From NCBI GenBank assembly GCA_002396005.1, contig DGVW01000050.1:1-42764 (forward strand): a DNA stretch of 42,764 bases, written 5' to 3'. The DNA comes from Oribacterium sp. UBA4274. GTDB taxonomy: Bacteria; Bacillota; Clostridia; Lachnospirales; Lachnospiraceae. This document shows, piece by piece, positions 1 through 8,126 of the stretch. A program made the position numbers and the translations under genes. Numbering within the stretch: the first letter of the stretch is position 1; every line of letters begins with the position of its first letter. The notes beneath the pieces were generated by a model. It was not told the origin of the DNA. It did not search any database and saw only the letters and a list, made by a program, of their open reading frames with translations.

Positions 1-1418
1 CAACCGGAAGAATGCATGTTGGTAACCTTAGAACTGCATTGTATGCATATCTTATTTCAAAGCATGAGGATGGAGATTTCCTGCTCAGAATAGAGGACAC
101 AGATCAGGGGCGTCTTGTTGAAGGAGCAGTAGATCTCATCAATAGAACTCTTGATGATACAGGACTCATCCCTGACGAGTCACCTGACAAGCCCGGCAAC
201 TGCGGTCCATACGTTCAGTCAGAGAGAGTACAGTCCGGTATATATATGCAGTACGCAAAGCAACTTGTAGAAGAGGGCAAGGCTTACTACTGTTTCTGTA
301 CCAAGGAGCGTCTTGAAACACTCAAAACAACCGTAAACGGTGAAGAGATCATGCACTATGATAAGCATTGTCTCAGTCTCTCAAAGGAAGAAATCGAGGA
401 GAATCTCAAATCAGGGATGCCTTATGTTATCCGTCAGAACAATCCAACCGAGGGTACAACCACATTCCACGACGAGCTTTACGGCGATGTAACAGTAGAT
501 AACTCAGAACTTGATGACATGGTACTCATCAAGTCAGATGGATATCCAACATATAATTTTGCCAATGTTATCGACGATCATCTTATGGGCATCACTCATG
601 TTGTCCGTGGTAATGAGTACCTCAGCTCAAGCCCTAAGTACAACCGTCTCTACGATGCTTACGGCTGGGAGATTCCTAAGTATGTTCATTGCCCGCTCAT
701 CACAGACGAGAACCACAAGAAGCTTTCAAAGCGTTCCGGTCACTCATCCTTTGAGGATCTCATCGATCAGGGCTTTGTTGCTGAAGCAGTTGTTAACTTC
801 GTAGCACTTCTCGGATGGTCACCTGATGACAATGAAGAGATCATGTCTCTTGATGACCTCATCCGCAAGTTTGACTATACACGAATCTCCAAGAGCCCTG
901 CCGTTTTCGATATGGGCAAGCTCCGCTGGATGAACGGCGAGTATATCAAGGCCATGGATTTTGACAAGTACTACGAGAGAGCACTTCCTTTTATACAGGA
1001 AGCTATCAAAAAACCTCTTGATTACAAGCACATCGCTACTATGGTAAAGACTCGTATCGAGATATTCCCTGACATCCCTGAGATGATCTCTTTCTTTGAG
1101 GAAGTTCCTGAATACGAGAATGATCTCTATATAAACAAGAAGTCCAAGACCAACCTTGAGAATTCACTTGCTCTTTTAAAAGATGTACTTCCGCTTCTCA
1201 AGGCTCAGGAGGATTACTCAAACGATGCTCTTTTCGCACTTCTCTCAGAGTACGGAAAGGAGAAGGAGCTCAAGACAGGTTTCATCATGTGGCCTATCCG
1301 TATCGCTCTTTCAGGAAAGCAGATGACTCCGGCAGGTGCTACTGAAATCATGGAAGTACTTGGCAAGGAGGAGTCCATCAAGAGACTCGAGGCCGGAATT
1401 GCAAAGCTTGAAGGATGA
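1..1418 (+). CDS. gltX: Glutamyl-tRNA synthetase, 5' end cut off by window
   Basis: Class I aminoacyl-tRNA synthetase that charges tRNA-Glu in the cytoplasm. The frame is already open at the window edge and reads TGRMHVGNLRTALY, the HIGH-type ATP-binding signature (HVGN), so only about a dozen N-terminal residues are missing; the ATG at 12 is internal. KLSKRSG near 720-740 is the KMSKS-type loop. The FANVIDDHLMGITHVVRGNEY block is typical of GluRS/GlnRS catalytic domains. The C-terminal third (roughly 890-1418) is the helical anticodon-binding region. It ends just before a strong terminator, so it is the last gene of its transcript. Many bacteria without GlnRS use a non-discriminating enzyme; the sequence alone does not settle this. 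Confidence 0.95.
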   Translation, partial: TGRMHVGNLRTALYAYLISKHEDGDFLLRIEDTDQGRLVEGAVDLINRTLDDTGLIPDESPDKPGNCGPYVQSERVQSGIYMQYAKQLVEEGKAYYCFCTKERLETLKTTVNGEEIMHYDKHCLSLSKEEIEENLKSGMPYVIRQNNPTEGTTTFHDELYGDVTVDNSELDDMVLIKSDGYPTYNFANVIDDHLMGITHVVRGNEYLSSSPKYNRLYDAYGWEIPKYVHCPLITDENHKKLSKRSGHSSFEDLIDQGFVAEAVVNFVALLGWSPDDNEEIMSLDDLIRKFDYTRISKSPAVFDMGKLRWMNGEYIKAMDFDKYYERALPFIQEAIKKPLDYKHIATMVKTRIEIFPDIPEMISFFEEVPEYENDLYINKKSKTNLENSLALLKDVLPLLKAQEDYSNDALFALLSEYGKEKELKTGFIMWPIRIALSGKQMTPAGATEIMEVLGKEESIKRLEAGIAKLEG

Positions 1419-1459
1419 TTGAGCTCACTCACTGACAATTACAATTCTTTTATTTTGAG

Positions 1460-1491
1460 ATACTCTCAGTTTCGACTGGGAGTATTTTTTT
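1460..1491 (+). terminator. Rho-independent terminator of gltX
   Basis: A 10-bp stem (ATACTCTCAG with CTGGGAGTAT, one G-U pair) and a 6-nt loop are followed by seven T. It lies about 40 nt after the gltX stop codon. Confidence 0.9.
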
Positions 1492-1609
1492 ATCTGAACC
1501 CGTATCAAGACCATAATCTTACAAAAATCTTTTAATTAAATAACTTATAATATTAATGTAATTTAAGTATGGTATCATTATGATTACTATCTTGAGAGGG
1601 GACTAGTTT

Positions 1610-2704
1610 ATGAAAAATTTCAAAAACGATGGTTCAGGTATCAACATGCCTCACTTTGACATGAAGGATCCTGAAAAATCAAAAGACAAATTACTGAAGC
1701 TTGCAAAAGCTGCGGGCATAACCGCCGTAGCGGTAGCTGCATTTACAGTGTTCAACTCCGGGCTCTACAGAGTTTCCGAGCAGGAACAGGCGGTTGTCAC
1801 AAGACTTGGGAAAGTGCAGGATGTTAAAACAGCCGGTATGTACTTCAAAGTTCCTATCATCGACACTGTACATAAGGTTCGTACCACAACTCATGGCATG
1901 CCTATCGGCTACAAAATTGCCAATGAAGAGTACGGTGAAAATGGTGAAGCAACAAGCGTTACTGAACAATCGCTTATGATTACTTCTGATTTCAATTTCG
2001 TAAACACTGATTTTTATATAGAGTATCGTGTATCAGATCCGGTAAGTTATCTGTACAATTCAAGCGATCCTGAAAATATCCTTGAGAATCTTGCCCAGGC
2101 ATCCATCCGTACAGTTGTTTCAAACTATAACGTTGACGATGTCATGACAACCAGCAAAAACAAAGTGCAGTCCGATGTACGTGACTCTCTGATCTCGGCG
2201 CTTACTCAGGCAAACATAGGTCTTGAAGTTGTTAATGTTTCTATCCAGGACGTAGAGCCGCCTACACAGGAGGTCATGTCTGCATTTAAGGCTGTCGAAA
2301 ATGCCAAGCAGGGATCAGAAACCTCCATCAATAACGCAAACAAATATAAGTCCGAGCAGCTACCTGCCGCTGAGGCAAATGCCGATAAGATTGAAAAAGC
2401 TGCCGAAGCCAAGAAAGAAGCACGTATAGCTGAAGCTGAAGGACAGGTTGCCCGTTTTAATGCCATGTACGATCAGTACAAGTTAAATCCTCTTATCACA
2501 AAACAGCGTATGTTCTATGAAACAATGGAGGACGTTCTTCCTAACCTCAAGGTCATCATAGATGATGGCGGAACACAGACCATGCTTCCGCTGGACAGCT
2601 TCACAAGTTCCTACAGCAGCACTGTTCCGGCAGCATCTGCTCCGGCCACAGACGCTCAGGCACCTGGCGACACAGAAAACAGTACAGAGGAGAACGCAGA
2701 ATAA
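1610..2704 (+). CDS. hflK: HflK-like SPFH/band-7 membrane protein
   Basis: Membrane-anchored SPFH (stomatin/prohibitin/flotillin/HflK/C) protein. In proteobacteria HflK and HflC form a large cage around the FtsH protease. The 364 residues hold a basic, Met/Gly/Asp-containing cytoplasmic lead, one hydrophobic segment at about residues 28-50, the SPFH domain (about 50-230, starting LYRVSEQEQAVVTRLGKVQ), an Ala/Glu/Lys-rich coiled coil (about 230-290) and a low-complexity Ser/Ala/Pro/Thr tail. The start is supported by GAGAGGGG 8-11 nt upstream. Its stop overlaps the hflC start by one base, so the two are translationally coupled. No ftsH lies in the window. The call rests on the hflK-hflC tandem and domain order; the generic alternative is stomatin-like protein. 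Confidence 0.85.
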   Translation: MKNFKNDGSGINMPHFDMKDPEKSKDKLLKLAKAAGITAVAVAAFTVFNSGLYRVSEQEQAVVTRLGKVQDVKTAGMYFKVPIIDTVHKVRTTTHGMPIGYKIANEEYGENGEATSVTEQSLMITSDFNFVNTDFYIEYRVSDPVSYLYNSSDPENILENLAQASIRTVVSNYNVDDVMTTSKNKVQSDVRDSLISALTQANIGLEVVNVSIQDVEPPTQEVMSAFKAVENAKQGSETSINNANKYKSEQLPAAEANADKIEKAAEAKKEARIAEAEGQVARFNAMYDQYKLNPLITKQRMFYETMEDVLPNLKVIIDDGGTQTMLPLDSFTSSYSSTVPAASAPATDAQAPGDTENSTEENAE

Positions 2705-3594
2705 TGAAAAAGACATTTACATTTATCAAAGCAGCGGTGATCCTCGCTATACTTTTTGTAGTATTTATGTCAGGTTCACTTTTCTATACAGTTGAGCCAC
2801 ATGAGTACGGAGTTGTCATGCACCTCGGTCGTATCACAAGAGTAACCGATGAGGCTGGTCTCTATACCAAGATGCCTTTCTTTGAAACTGTAAGATACGT
2901 ACCTAAGGATCTGCAGATTTATGACATCCTGCCGTCCGATATCATTACCAAAGACAAGAAATCCATGATTGCTGATGATTTCATACTTTGGAAAGTGACT
3001 GATCCTGTCAAGTTCACCCAGACTCTCAATGCTTCGACAAGAAGTGCAGAGGACAGAGTCGGAGTTGCTGTATATAACGCAACCAAAAACACAATTTCCT
3101 CCATGTCTCAAGATGAGGTCATCGCCGCCAGAGGAGAGCAGCTTACCAATCTCATCACCACAGATTCAAATTCTGATATGGCAGGCTACGGTCTCACCAT
3201 CGTTCAGGCCCAGATCAAGGCCCTTGACCTTCCGGACGATAACAAGGAAGCCGTTTATGAGAGAATGATATCTGAACGTCAGAATATCGCAGCCGCCTAC
3301 AAGGCACAGGGCGACAGCCAGGCACAGAAGATCCGTAACGACACCAATCGCCAGATTACTATCATGGAGGCCGAAGCTGAAAAGCAGGCAGCCATCATCG
3401 AGGCTGAAGGTGAGGCACAGTACATGCAGACTCTTGCTGAGGCTTACAATACACCTGAAAAGGCAGACTTTTATAATTATATCCGTTCTCTTGACGCTCT
3501 TAAGACCTCTATGGCGGGAAGAGGCGACAAAACTGTAATCCTTGATAAGGATTCGGAAATCGCAAAGATCCTGTATGGTACAGCAGTACACTAA
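2704..3594 (+). CDS. hflC: HflC-like SPFH/band-7 membrane protein
   Basis: Partner of the preceding HflK-like protein in a probable hetero-oligomeric membrane complex that modulates protease activity in known relatives. The 296 residues show an N-terminal signal anchor (about residues 7-28), an SPFH domain beginning FYTVEPHEYGVVMHLGRI, and a long Ala/Glu/Lys/Gln coiled coil (about 190-250, including EAEAEKQAAIIEAEGEAQY) typical of HflC. The length matches the family (about 290-335). The ATG overlaps the hflK stop, which fixes the start. The C-terminal LDKDSEIAKILYG stretch resembles the conserved end of HflC proteins. Confidence 0.85.
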   Translation: MKKTFTFIKAAVILAILFVVFMSGSLFYTVEPHEYGVVMHLGRITRVTDEAGLYTKMPFFETVRYVPKDLQIYDILPSDIITKDKKSMIADDFILWKVTDPVKFTQTLNASTRSAEDRVGVAVYNATKNTISSMSQDEVIAARGEQLTNLITTDSNSDMAGYGLTIVQAQIKALDLPDDNKEAVYERMISERQNIAAAYKAQGDSQAQKIRNDTNRQITIMEAEAEKQAAIIEAEGEAQYMQTLAEAYNTPEKADFYNYIRSLDALKTSMAGRGDKTVILDKDSEIAKILYGTAVH

Positions 3595-3685
3595 ACCGTG
3601 TTCCGCAAGTCATCATCAGTGAGCGGCAGATACTTTTTACACTCACATCATCGTATAGTTCCAAAATAGACTATAGGAATTTTTC

Positions 3686-3722
3686 AAAGCTCATGGTAAA
3701 CTCTTTGCCATGAGCTTTTCTA
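3686..3722 (+). terminator. Terminator-like 11-bp hairpin containing the helicase start codon
   Basis: A perfect 11-bp inverted repeat (AAAGCTCATGG at 3686-3696, CCATGAGCTTT at 3708-3718) has an 11-nt loop and continues into TTTTCT. It looks like a weak intrinsic terminator for hflKC, but the 3' arm contains the ATG (3710) of the downstream helicase. It may be a terminator, a translation-blocking hairpin, or both. Confidence 0.6.
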
Positions 3723-5542
3723 ATGAACAAAAATGTGCAATCGAACATATCAATGGTCCGGCTATCGTGCTTGCAGGTCCCGGTTCCGGTAAAACAACAG
3801 TTATAACTCACAGAATACTTAACCTGCTGCAAAAAGGAATTCCATCTGAAGATATCCTGGTGATAACATTTACAAAAGATGCGGCACAGGAGATGGAAAC
3901 CAGATTCAACAAACTCCTGAACGAAACCTTAACCCGGAGCCAGGCCGGTCATCAGATCACTTTCGGAACTTTTCATTCTGTTTTTTTCTTTATTCTCAGG
4001 TTACGATATCATCTTTCCTTCAAAAATATCATCACAGACAAAAACAAAATCCTCATTCTCAGAGACCTTACAGAAAGAGAGCATATCGACAGTTCTTATG
4101 ACAAAGATTTCTTCAGGCTTTTGCTGTCAGAAATATCAAAGTACAAATCCATGGGTGACAATGCCTCAACCTTTACTTCAAAGCTTATAGAATCAGATAA
4201 ATTCAACCGAATCATAAAAAACTATCAGGCGGAACTAAAAAGAGAGCGGCTTCTTGATTTCGATGATATGCTTCTCCTATGCTATGAACTGTTTCAAAGG
4301 GAACCGGCTGAGCTTAAGCTCTGGCAGGAAAAATTCAGATACATCCTCGTGGATGAATTTCAGGATATCAGTCCTGTTCAATATAAAATCGTCCGAATGC
4401 TGGCAGAACCGGAAAACAATCTCTTTATAGTTGGTGACGACGATCAGTCCATATATCGTTTCAGAGGCGCCGAACCCTCCATAATGCTCGGATTCGAGCG
4501 GGATTATCCCGATGCAAAGCGTATCCTTCTGTCAAACAATTACAGATCAAAAAGAGAAATTGTTACATTTGCCAAAAATGTCATAAACCATAACAAACAA
4601 CGATTCCGGAAAGATATCACCGCGGCAAAGGGTCCCGGCGGCAATACCTATTATTATAGGGCTGAAGATCCGGTGAAAGAGTATACTCAAGTAGTCAAAA
4701 ACCTTACCCGTGAGCTGAAATCCGGAACTGATCCAAACCAGATAGCAGTACTGTTCCGTACAGAAATAATCATTCAACCCCTCGTTTCCGAACTCACCAG
4801 AGCCCGGATTCCATATGTTCTCAAAAACAAAGTCAAAAATATCTATGAATCAGGTACAGCCCTGGATCTCATTTCCTATATCAGACTATCTATTGGAAAA
4901 GGCACCCGTGCTGACTTTCTGCGTATCATGAACAAGCCTCTCCGCTATATATCCCGGAAAGCCCTTGATGACAGAAGTATGAATTTCGAAAAACTCAAGC
5001 GATTCTACAATGGTCAGAAAACCATGCAGGAACATATCGAGAGATTGCAGAGAGACCTTATGTATATGAGGAATCTCCCTACTGTTGCAGCCATCATATT
5101 CATAGTGAAAAAGATAGGATATGAGGATTACCTTGCAGACAGCGCCCGTGAAAACCATATTAATCTTGAAAATGCCCGTGCTATAATTGATGAGATAGAA
5201 ACCGCAGCCCGAAACATTCCCGATAAGGAAAAGTGGCTCAACTATATCGATGATTACAGTGCTGAACTTGCAAAATCGCAGACCGGTACAGGCAATGGCA
5301 TACGTCTCATGACCTTCCACAGCAGCAAGGGACTGGAATTTGATATTGTGCATCTCATAGACATTAACGAATCCATCGTTCCCTACAGTAAAGCTGTCAG
5401 CAAAGAGGATATAGAAGAGGAGCGCCGGGCTTTTTACGTTGCTCTAACGAGAGCCCGTAACGATTTTCACATTTATTTCACAGATCGCCGATATAGTAAA
5501 AATTGCAGTCCGAGCAGATTTATCGCAGAAGGACTACACTGA
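3710..5542 (+). CDS. UvrD/Rep-family (SF1A) DNA helicase, short form
   Basis: ATP-dependent 3'-5' DNA helicase of the UvrD/PcrA/Rep family. Visible motifs: Q-motif/N-terminus NEQKCAIEHINGP, Walker A GPGSGKTT (about residue 24), TFHSVFF, Walker B LVDEFQD (about 217), GDDDQSIYRFRGA (about 243), SNNYRS, TFHSSKGLEFD (about 533) and ERRAFYVALTRAR (about 573). At 610 residues it is about 100 shorter than typical PcrA/UvrD and ends soon after motif VI, so the usual C-terminal extension that contacts RNA polymerase or partners is absent. A stop at 3674 precedes it in frame and no other start codon lies between, so ATG 3710 is the only upstream choice. It has no clear ribosome site and sits inside a hairpin. 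Probably a repair or recombination accessory helicase. Confidence 0.88.
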   Translation: MSFSNEQKCAIEHINGPAIVLAGPGSGKTTVITHRILNLLQKGIPSEDILVITFTKDAAQEMETRFNKLLNETLTRSQAGHQITFGTFHSVFFFILRLRYHLSFKNIITDKNKILILRDLTEREHIDSSYDKDFFRLLLSEISKYKSMGDNASTFTSKLIESDKFNRIIKNYQAELKRERLLDFDDMLLLCYELFQREPAELKLWQEKFRYILVDEFQDISPVQYKIVRMLAEPENNLFIVGDDDQSIYRFRGAEPSIMLGFERDYPDAKRILLSNNYRSKREIVTFAKNVINHNKQRFRKDITAAKGPGGNTYYYRAEDPVKEYTQVVKNLTRELKSGTDPNQIAVLFRTEIIIQPLVSELTRARIPYVLKNKVKNIYESGTALDLISYIRLSIGKGTRADFLRIMNKPLRYISRKALDDRSMNFEKLKRFYNGQKTMQEHIERLQRDLMYMRNLPTVAAIIFIVKKIGYEDYLADSARENHINLENARAIIDEIETAARNIPDKEKWLNYIDDYSAELAKSQTGTGNGIRLMTFHSSKGLEFDIVHLIDINESIVPYSKAVSKEDIEEERRAFYVALTRARNDFHIYFTDRRYSKNCSPSRFIAEGLH

Positions 5543-5568
5543 TAAAATCAAATATAAAGGGGGCAATT

Positions 5569-6240
5569 ATGGAGCGATTAAAAGTACTTGTTGTTGACGA
5601 TGAAGATCGTATGCGCAAACTGATCTCCGACTTTCTAAAGATTAAGGACTATGATGTTCTGGAGGCCGGTGATGGTGAAGAAGCTATAGATATATTTTTC
5701 TCCGAAAAGGATATAGCCCTGATAGTTCTTGATGTCATGATGCCAAAGATGGATGGATGGGAAGTTCTGAAAACCATCCGTGAACATAGCCAGGTGCCTG
5801 TCATCATGCTCACAGCAAGATCCGAGGAGCAGGATGAACTCAAGGGATTTGAATACGGAGCCGATGAATACATCTCCAAGCCATTCTCACCAAAGATTCT
5901 CGTGGCGCGTATTGAAGCTATACTTCGTCGCTCCGGCATTAATCAGGATGATGTCATAGAGATAGGCGGAATCGAGATAGATAAATCCGCTCATTCCGTA
6001 AAAATCGATGGTCAAGAAACAGAGCTCAGCTTCAAGGAATATGAGCTTCTTCTGTACTTTGTGGAGAATAAGGGCATAGCTCTGTCCAGAGAAAAGATTC
6101 TGAACAATGTCTGGAACTATGATTATTTTGGCGATGCAAGAACCATTGATACGCATGTCAAAAAGTTACGCGCCAAGATGGGAGAGAAAGGCGATTATAT
6201 CAAGACCGTCTGGGGTATGGGCTATAAATTTGAGGTTTAA
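5569..6240 (+). CDS. OmpR/PhoB-family response regulator
   Basis: DNA-binding response regulator of 223 residues. The receiver domain is at the N-terminus (LKVLVVDDEDRMRKLI acidic pair, phospho-acceptor Asp in LIVLDVMMPKMDG at about residue 54, the Lys in YISKPFSP). The winged-helix Trans_reg_C domain follows (about 125-222, ending DTHVKKLRAKMGEKGDYIKTVWGMGYKFEV-type OmpR pattern). An upstream in-frame ATG exists at 5503 inside the helicase gene, but AAAGGGGG lies just before ATG 5569 and the protein then begins exactly at the receiver domain. The cognate kinase follows 9 nt downstream. The signal and regulon are not evident. Confidence 0.93.
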   Translation: MERLKVLVVDDEDRMRKLISDFLKIKDYDVLEAGDGEEAIDIFFSEKDIALIVLDVMMPKMDGWEVLKTIREHSQVPVIMLTARSEEQDELKGFEYGADEYISKPFSPKILVARIEAILRRSGINQDDVIEIGGIEIDKSAHSVKIDGQETELSFKEYELLLYFVENKGIALSREKILNNVWNYDYFGDARTIDTHVKKLRAKMGEKGDYIKTVWGMGYKFEV

Positions 6241-6249
6241 CCGGGAATC

Positions 6250-7806
6250 ATGAAAAAAACTTCAATTCTGAAAAAGAGCATTAAATGGCGGTACACCTGC
6301 ATATTTATCTGTCTTATCGCAGTGATTCTGGCCGCCATACTTCTGGCAAATACATTTTTTCTGGAGCGGTACTATACCAAGGAGAAGATTTCGACTCTGG
6401 AACACGCTTATGAAACGCTGGACAACATGCTTAGCTTAACTGCCGATAACGGTATGGACGCATCAACACTTTTTCCTTCTGATTATGATACCTCCGACCC
6501 GGATACAGAAACTCCGGCCACCGGCTATCTAAAGGACCTGTCAGAGACCTACAATGTCAATGTCATAGTCATGGACACACAGACCGACACCATATTTTCT
6601 ACCTTCGGTGACTTGAATTTCCAATCCCGAAAGCTTAACCAGTATATATTCGGCAACCGAACCGACTCCACTGCCAAGGTAGTGAAAAAGTTTGACAACT
6701 ATTCCATTGAACGTACCATTGACAAGATTTCCAAAAACATTTACCTCGAGAGCTGGGGATACTTTTCTGACAATACAACCTGCTTCATCATGTCCATGCC
6801 GGTATCAAGTCTCAAGGAGTCCGTCAGCTTCTTCAACAGATTTCTGCTGATCATAGGCATCATAGCCATGCTTTCCGGTTCAGTCATAGTTTACTTTATG
6901 AGCTGCCAGATAACAAAACCGATAAATCAGCTTGCAAAGCTCAGCGAAAAGATTTCTTCTCTCGATTTCAGTGCACGTTACACCGGTAATTCTCAGGACG
7001 AGATAGGAGTTCTCGGCAATTCCATGAACACCTTGTCAGAACGTCTCCAGAAGTCCATCGCTGACCTCAAGACTGTAAACAACGAACTACAGTCTGATAT
7101 CGTCAATAAAACGAAATATGCCGAACGCCAGCAGGAGTTTGTTGCCAATGTATCCCACGAACTGAAAACACCTATAGCCCTTATACAGGGCTATGCCGAA
7201 GGTCTGAATGAAGGTCTGGCCGATGATCCTGACTCAAGAGCCTACTACTGTAATGTCATAGTAGATGAAGCTCAAAGAATGAACAAGCTGGTACATGAGC
7301 TTATGAACTTAAGCTCCATTGAGCAAGGCAAGGATCTGCCTGATTTTGCACTCTTTGATATATCCAAAGTCGTCCGTGGTGTAGTTTCCAAATCCAACAT
7401 CCTGATCAAACAGCAGGGTGCCCATGTAGAAATCGATATACCTGACGGAACCATGGTATGGGCAGATGAGTTTAAGGTAGAGCAGGTCATAACAAACTAC
7501 CTGAACAATGCTCTGCACCATCTGAAAGAGCCTTACAATATAAGCATTTACTCTCAAAGAGAGTACGGAGGAATCGTTTCCATCCACGTCAGAAATACCG
7601 GAAATCCCATCCCTGAAGAGGATCTCACAAAGATATGGGAGAAATTTTTCAAAGTCGATAAGGCACATACAAGAAGTTATGGCGGCAGCGGTCTGGGGCT
7701 CAGCATAGTTAAAGCCATAGTAGATGCACACCACCAGAAATGCGGCGCCAAAAACACTCCTACAGGGGTTGATTTCTGGTTTACTCTGGAACGTGAAAAG
7801 AAATGA
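6250..7806 (+). CDS. Sensor histidine kinase (HAMP-HisKA-HATPase)
   Basis: Membrane sensor kinase paired with the OmpR-type regulator directly upstream. The 518 residues contain TM1 (about 13-36), an extracytoplasmic sensor of about 155 residues, TM2 (about 195-215), a HAMP linker (about 217-270), HisKA with phospho-acceptor His in FVANVSHELKTPIALIQGY (about residue 303), and HATPase_c with N-box NYLNNAL, WEKFFKVD and GGSGLGLSIV. The architecture fits VanS/ResE-like kinases. The sensor region has no recognisable named fold and carries an Asp/Thr-rich stretch near residues 75-95. The gene ends without an obvious terminator before the next gene, 88 nt on. Confidence 0.92.
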   Translation: MKKTSILKKSIKWRYTCIFICLIAVILAAILLANTFFLERYYTKEKISTLEHAYETLDNMLSLTADNGMDASTLFPSDYDTSDPDTETPATGYLKDLSETYNVNVIVMDTQTDTIFSTFGDLNFQSRKLNQYIFGNRTDSTAKVVKKFDNYSIERTIDKISKNIYLESWGYFSDNTTCFIMSMPVSSLKESVSFFNRFLLIIGIIAMLSGSVIVYFMSCQITKPINQLAKLSEKISSLDFSARYTGNSQDEIGVLGNSMNTLSERLQKSIADLKTVNNELQSDIVNKTKYAERQQEFVANVSHELKTPIALIQGYAEGLNEGLADDPDSRAYYCNVIVDEAQRMNKLVHELMNLSSIEQGKDLPDFALFDISKVVRGVVSKSNILIKQQGAHVEIDIPDGTMVWADEFKVEQVITNYLNNALHHLKEPYNISIYSQREYGGIVSIHVRNTGNPIPEEDLTKIWEKFFKVDKAHTRSYGGSGLGLSIVKAIVDAHHQKCGAKNTPTGVDFWFTLEREKK

Positions 7807-7894
7807 TTTCTGATCCCGAAGTTCTTCATTTGCCACTTTCTTTATGTTTAATTATCGATTAATATAGTAAAGATTATTTTTTAGGAGGTATATT

Positions 7895-8125
7895 ATGGTC
7901 AATCCAATGGATATGATGAAAGCAGCAGGAATTATGAAGAAATTCCAGGCCAATCACCCTAAGGTGGTATCCTTTTTACAGCATGAATTGTCAACAAGCA
8001 TCCCTATCGGTTCTGTAATAGAGGTCACTGTTACCAAGCCGGGAGAGTCACCTGTAACAACCAATTTCAGAGTTCTGCAGGATGATGTTGAGATGGTTGA
8101 AGCATTAAAGAACATGCACAAATGA
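7895..8125 (+). CDS. Small protein of unknown function (76 aa)
   Basis: I do not recognise the family. A strong ribosome site (TTAGGAGG, 6 nt before ATG) and tight coupling to the following gene show that it is a real gene. The product is soluble in appearance. A Met-rich amphipathic start (MVNPMDMMKAAGIMKKF) is followed by a compact region with beta character (GSVIEVTVTKPGESPVTTNFRV) and a short helix at the end. There is no signal peptide, membrane segment or cysteine. Its stop is one base before the start of the M28-like membrane protein gene, so the two are probably co-translated and may act together. Confidence 0.8.
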   Translation: MVNPMDMMKAAGIMKKFQANHPKVVSFLQHELSTSIPIGSVIEVTVTKPGESPVTTNFRVLQDDVEMVEALKNMHK

Positions 8126-8126
8126 T

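Noticed and set aside
5487..5494. Exact GCCGATAT (sigma-28 -10 look-alike) near the helicase end
   Set aside because: It lies in coding sequence with no TAAA element 15 nt upstream. It does show that the motif arises by chance in these genes, which limits confidence in the FIST-gene promoter.
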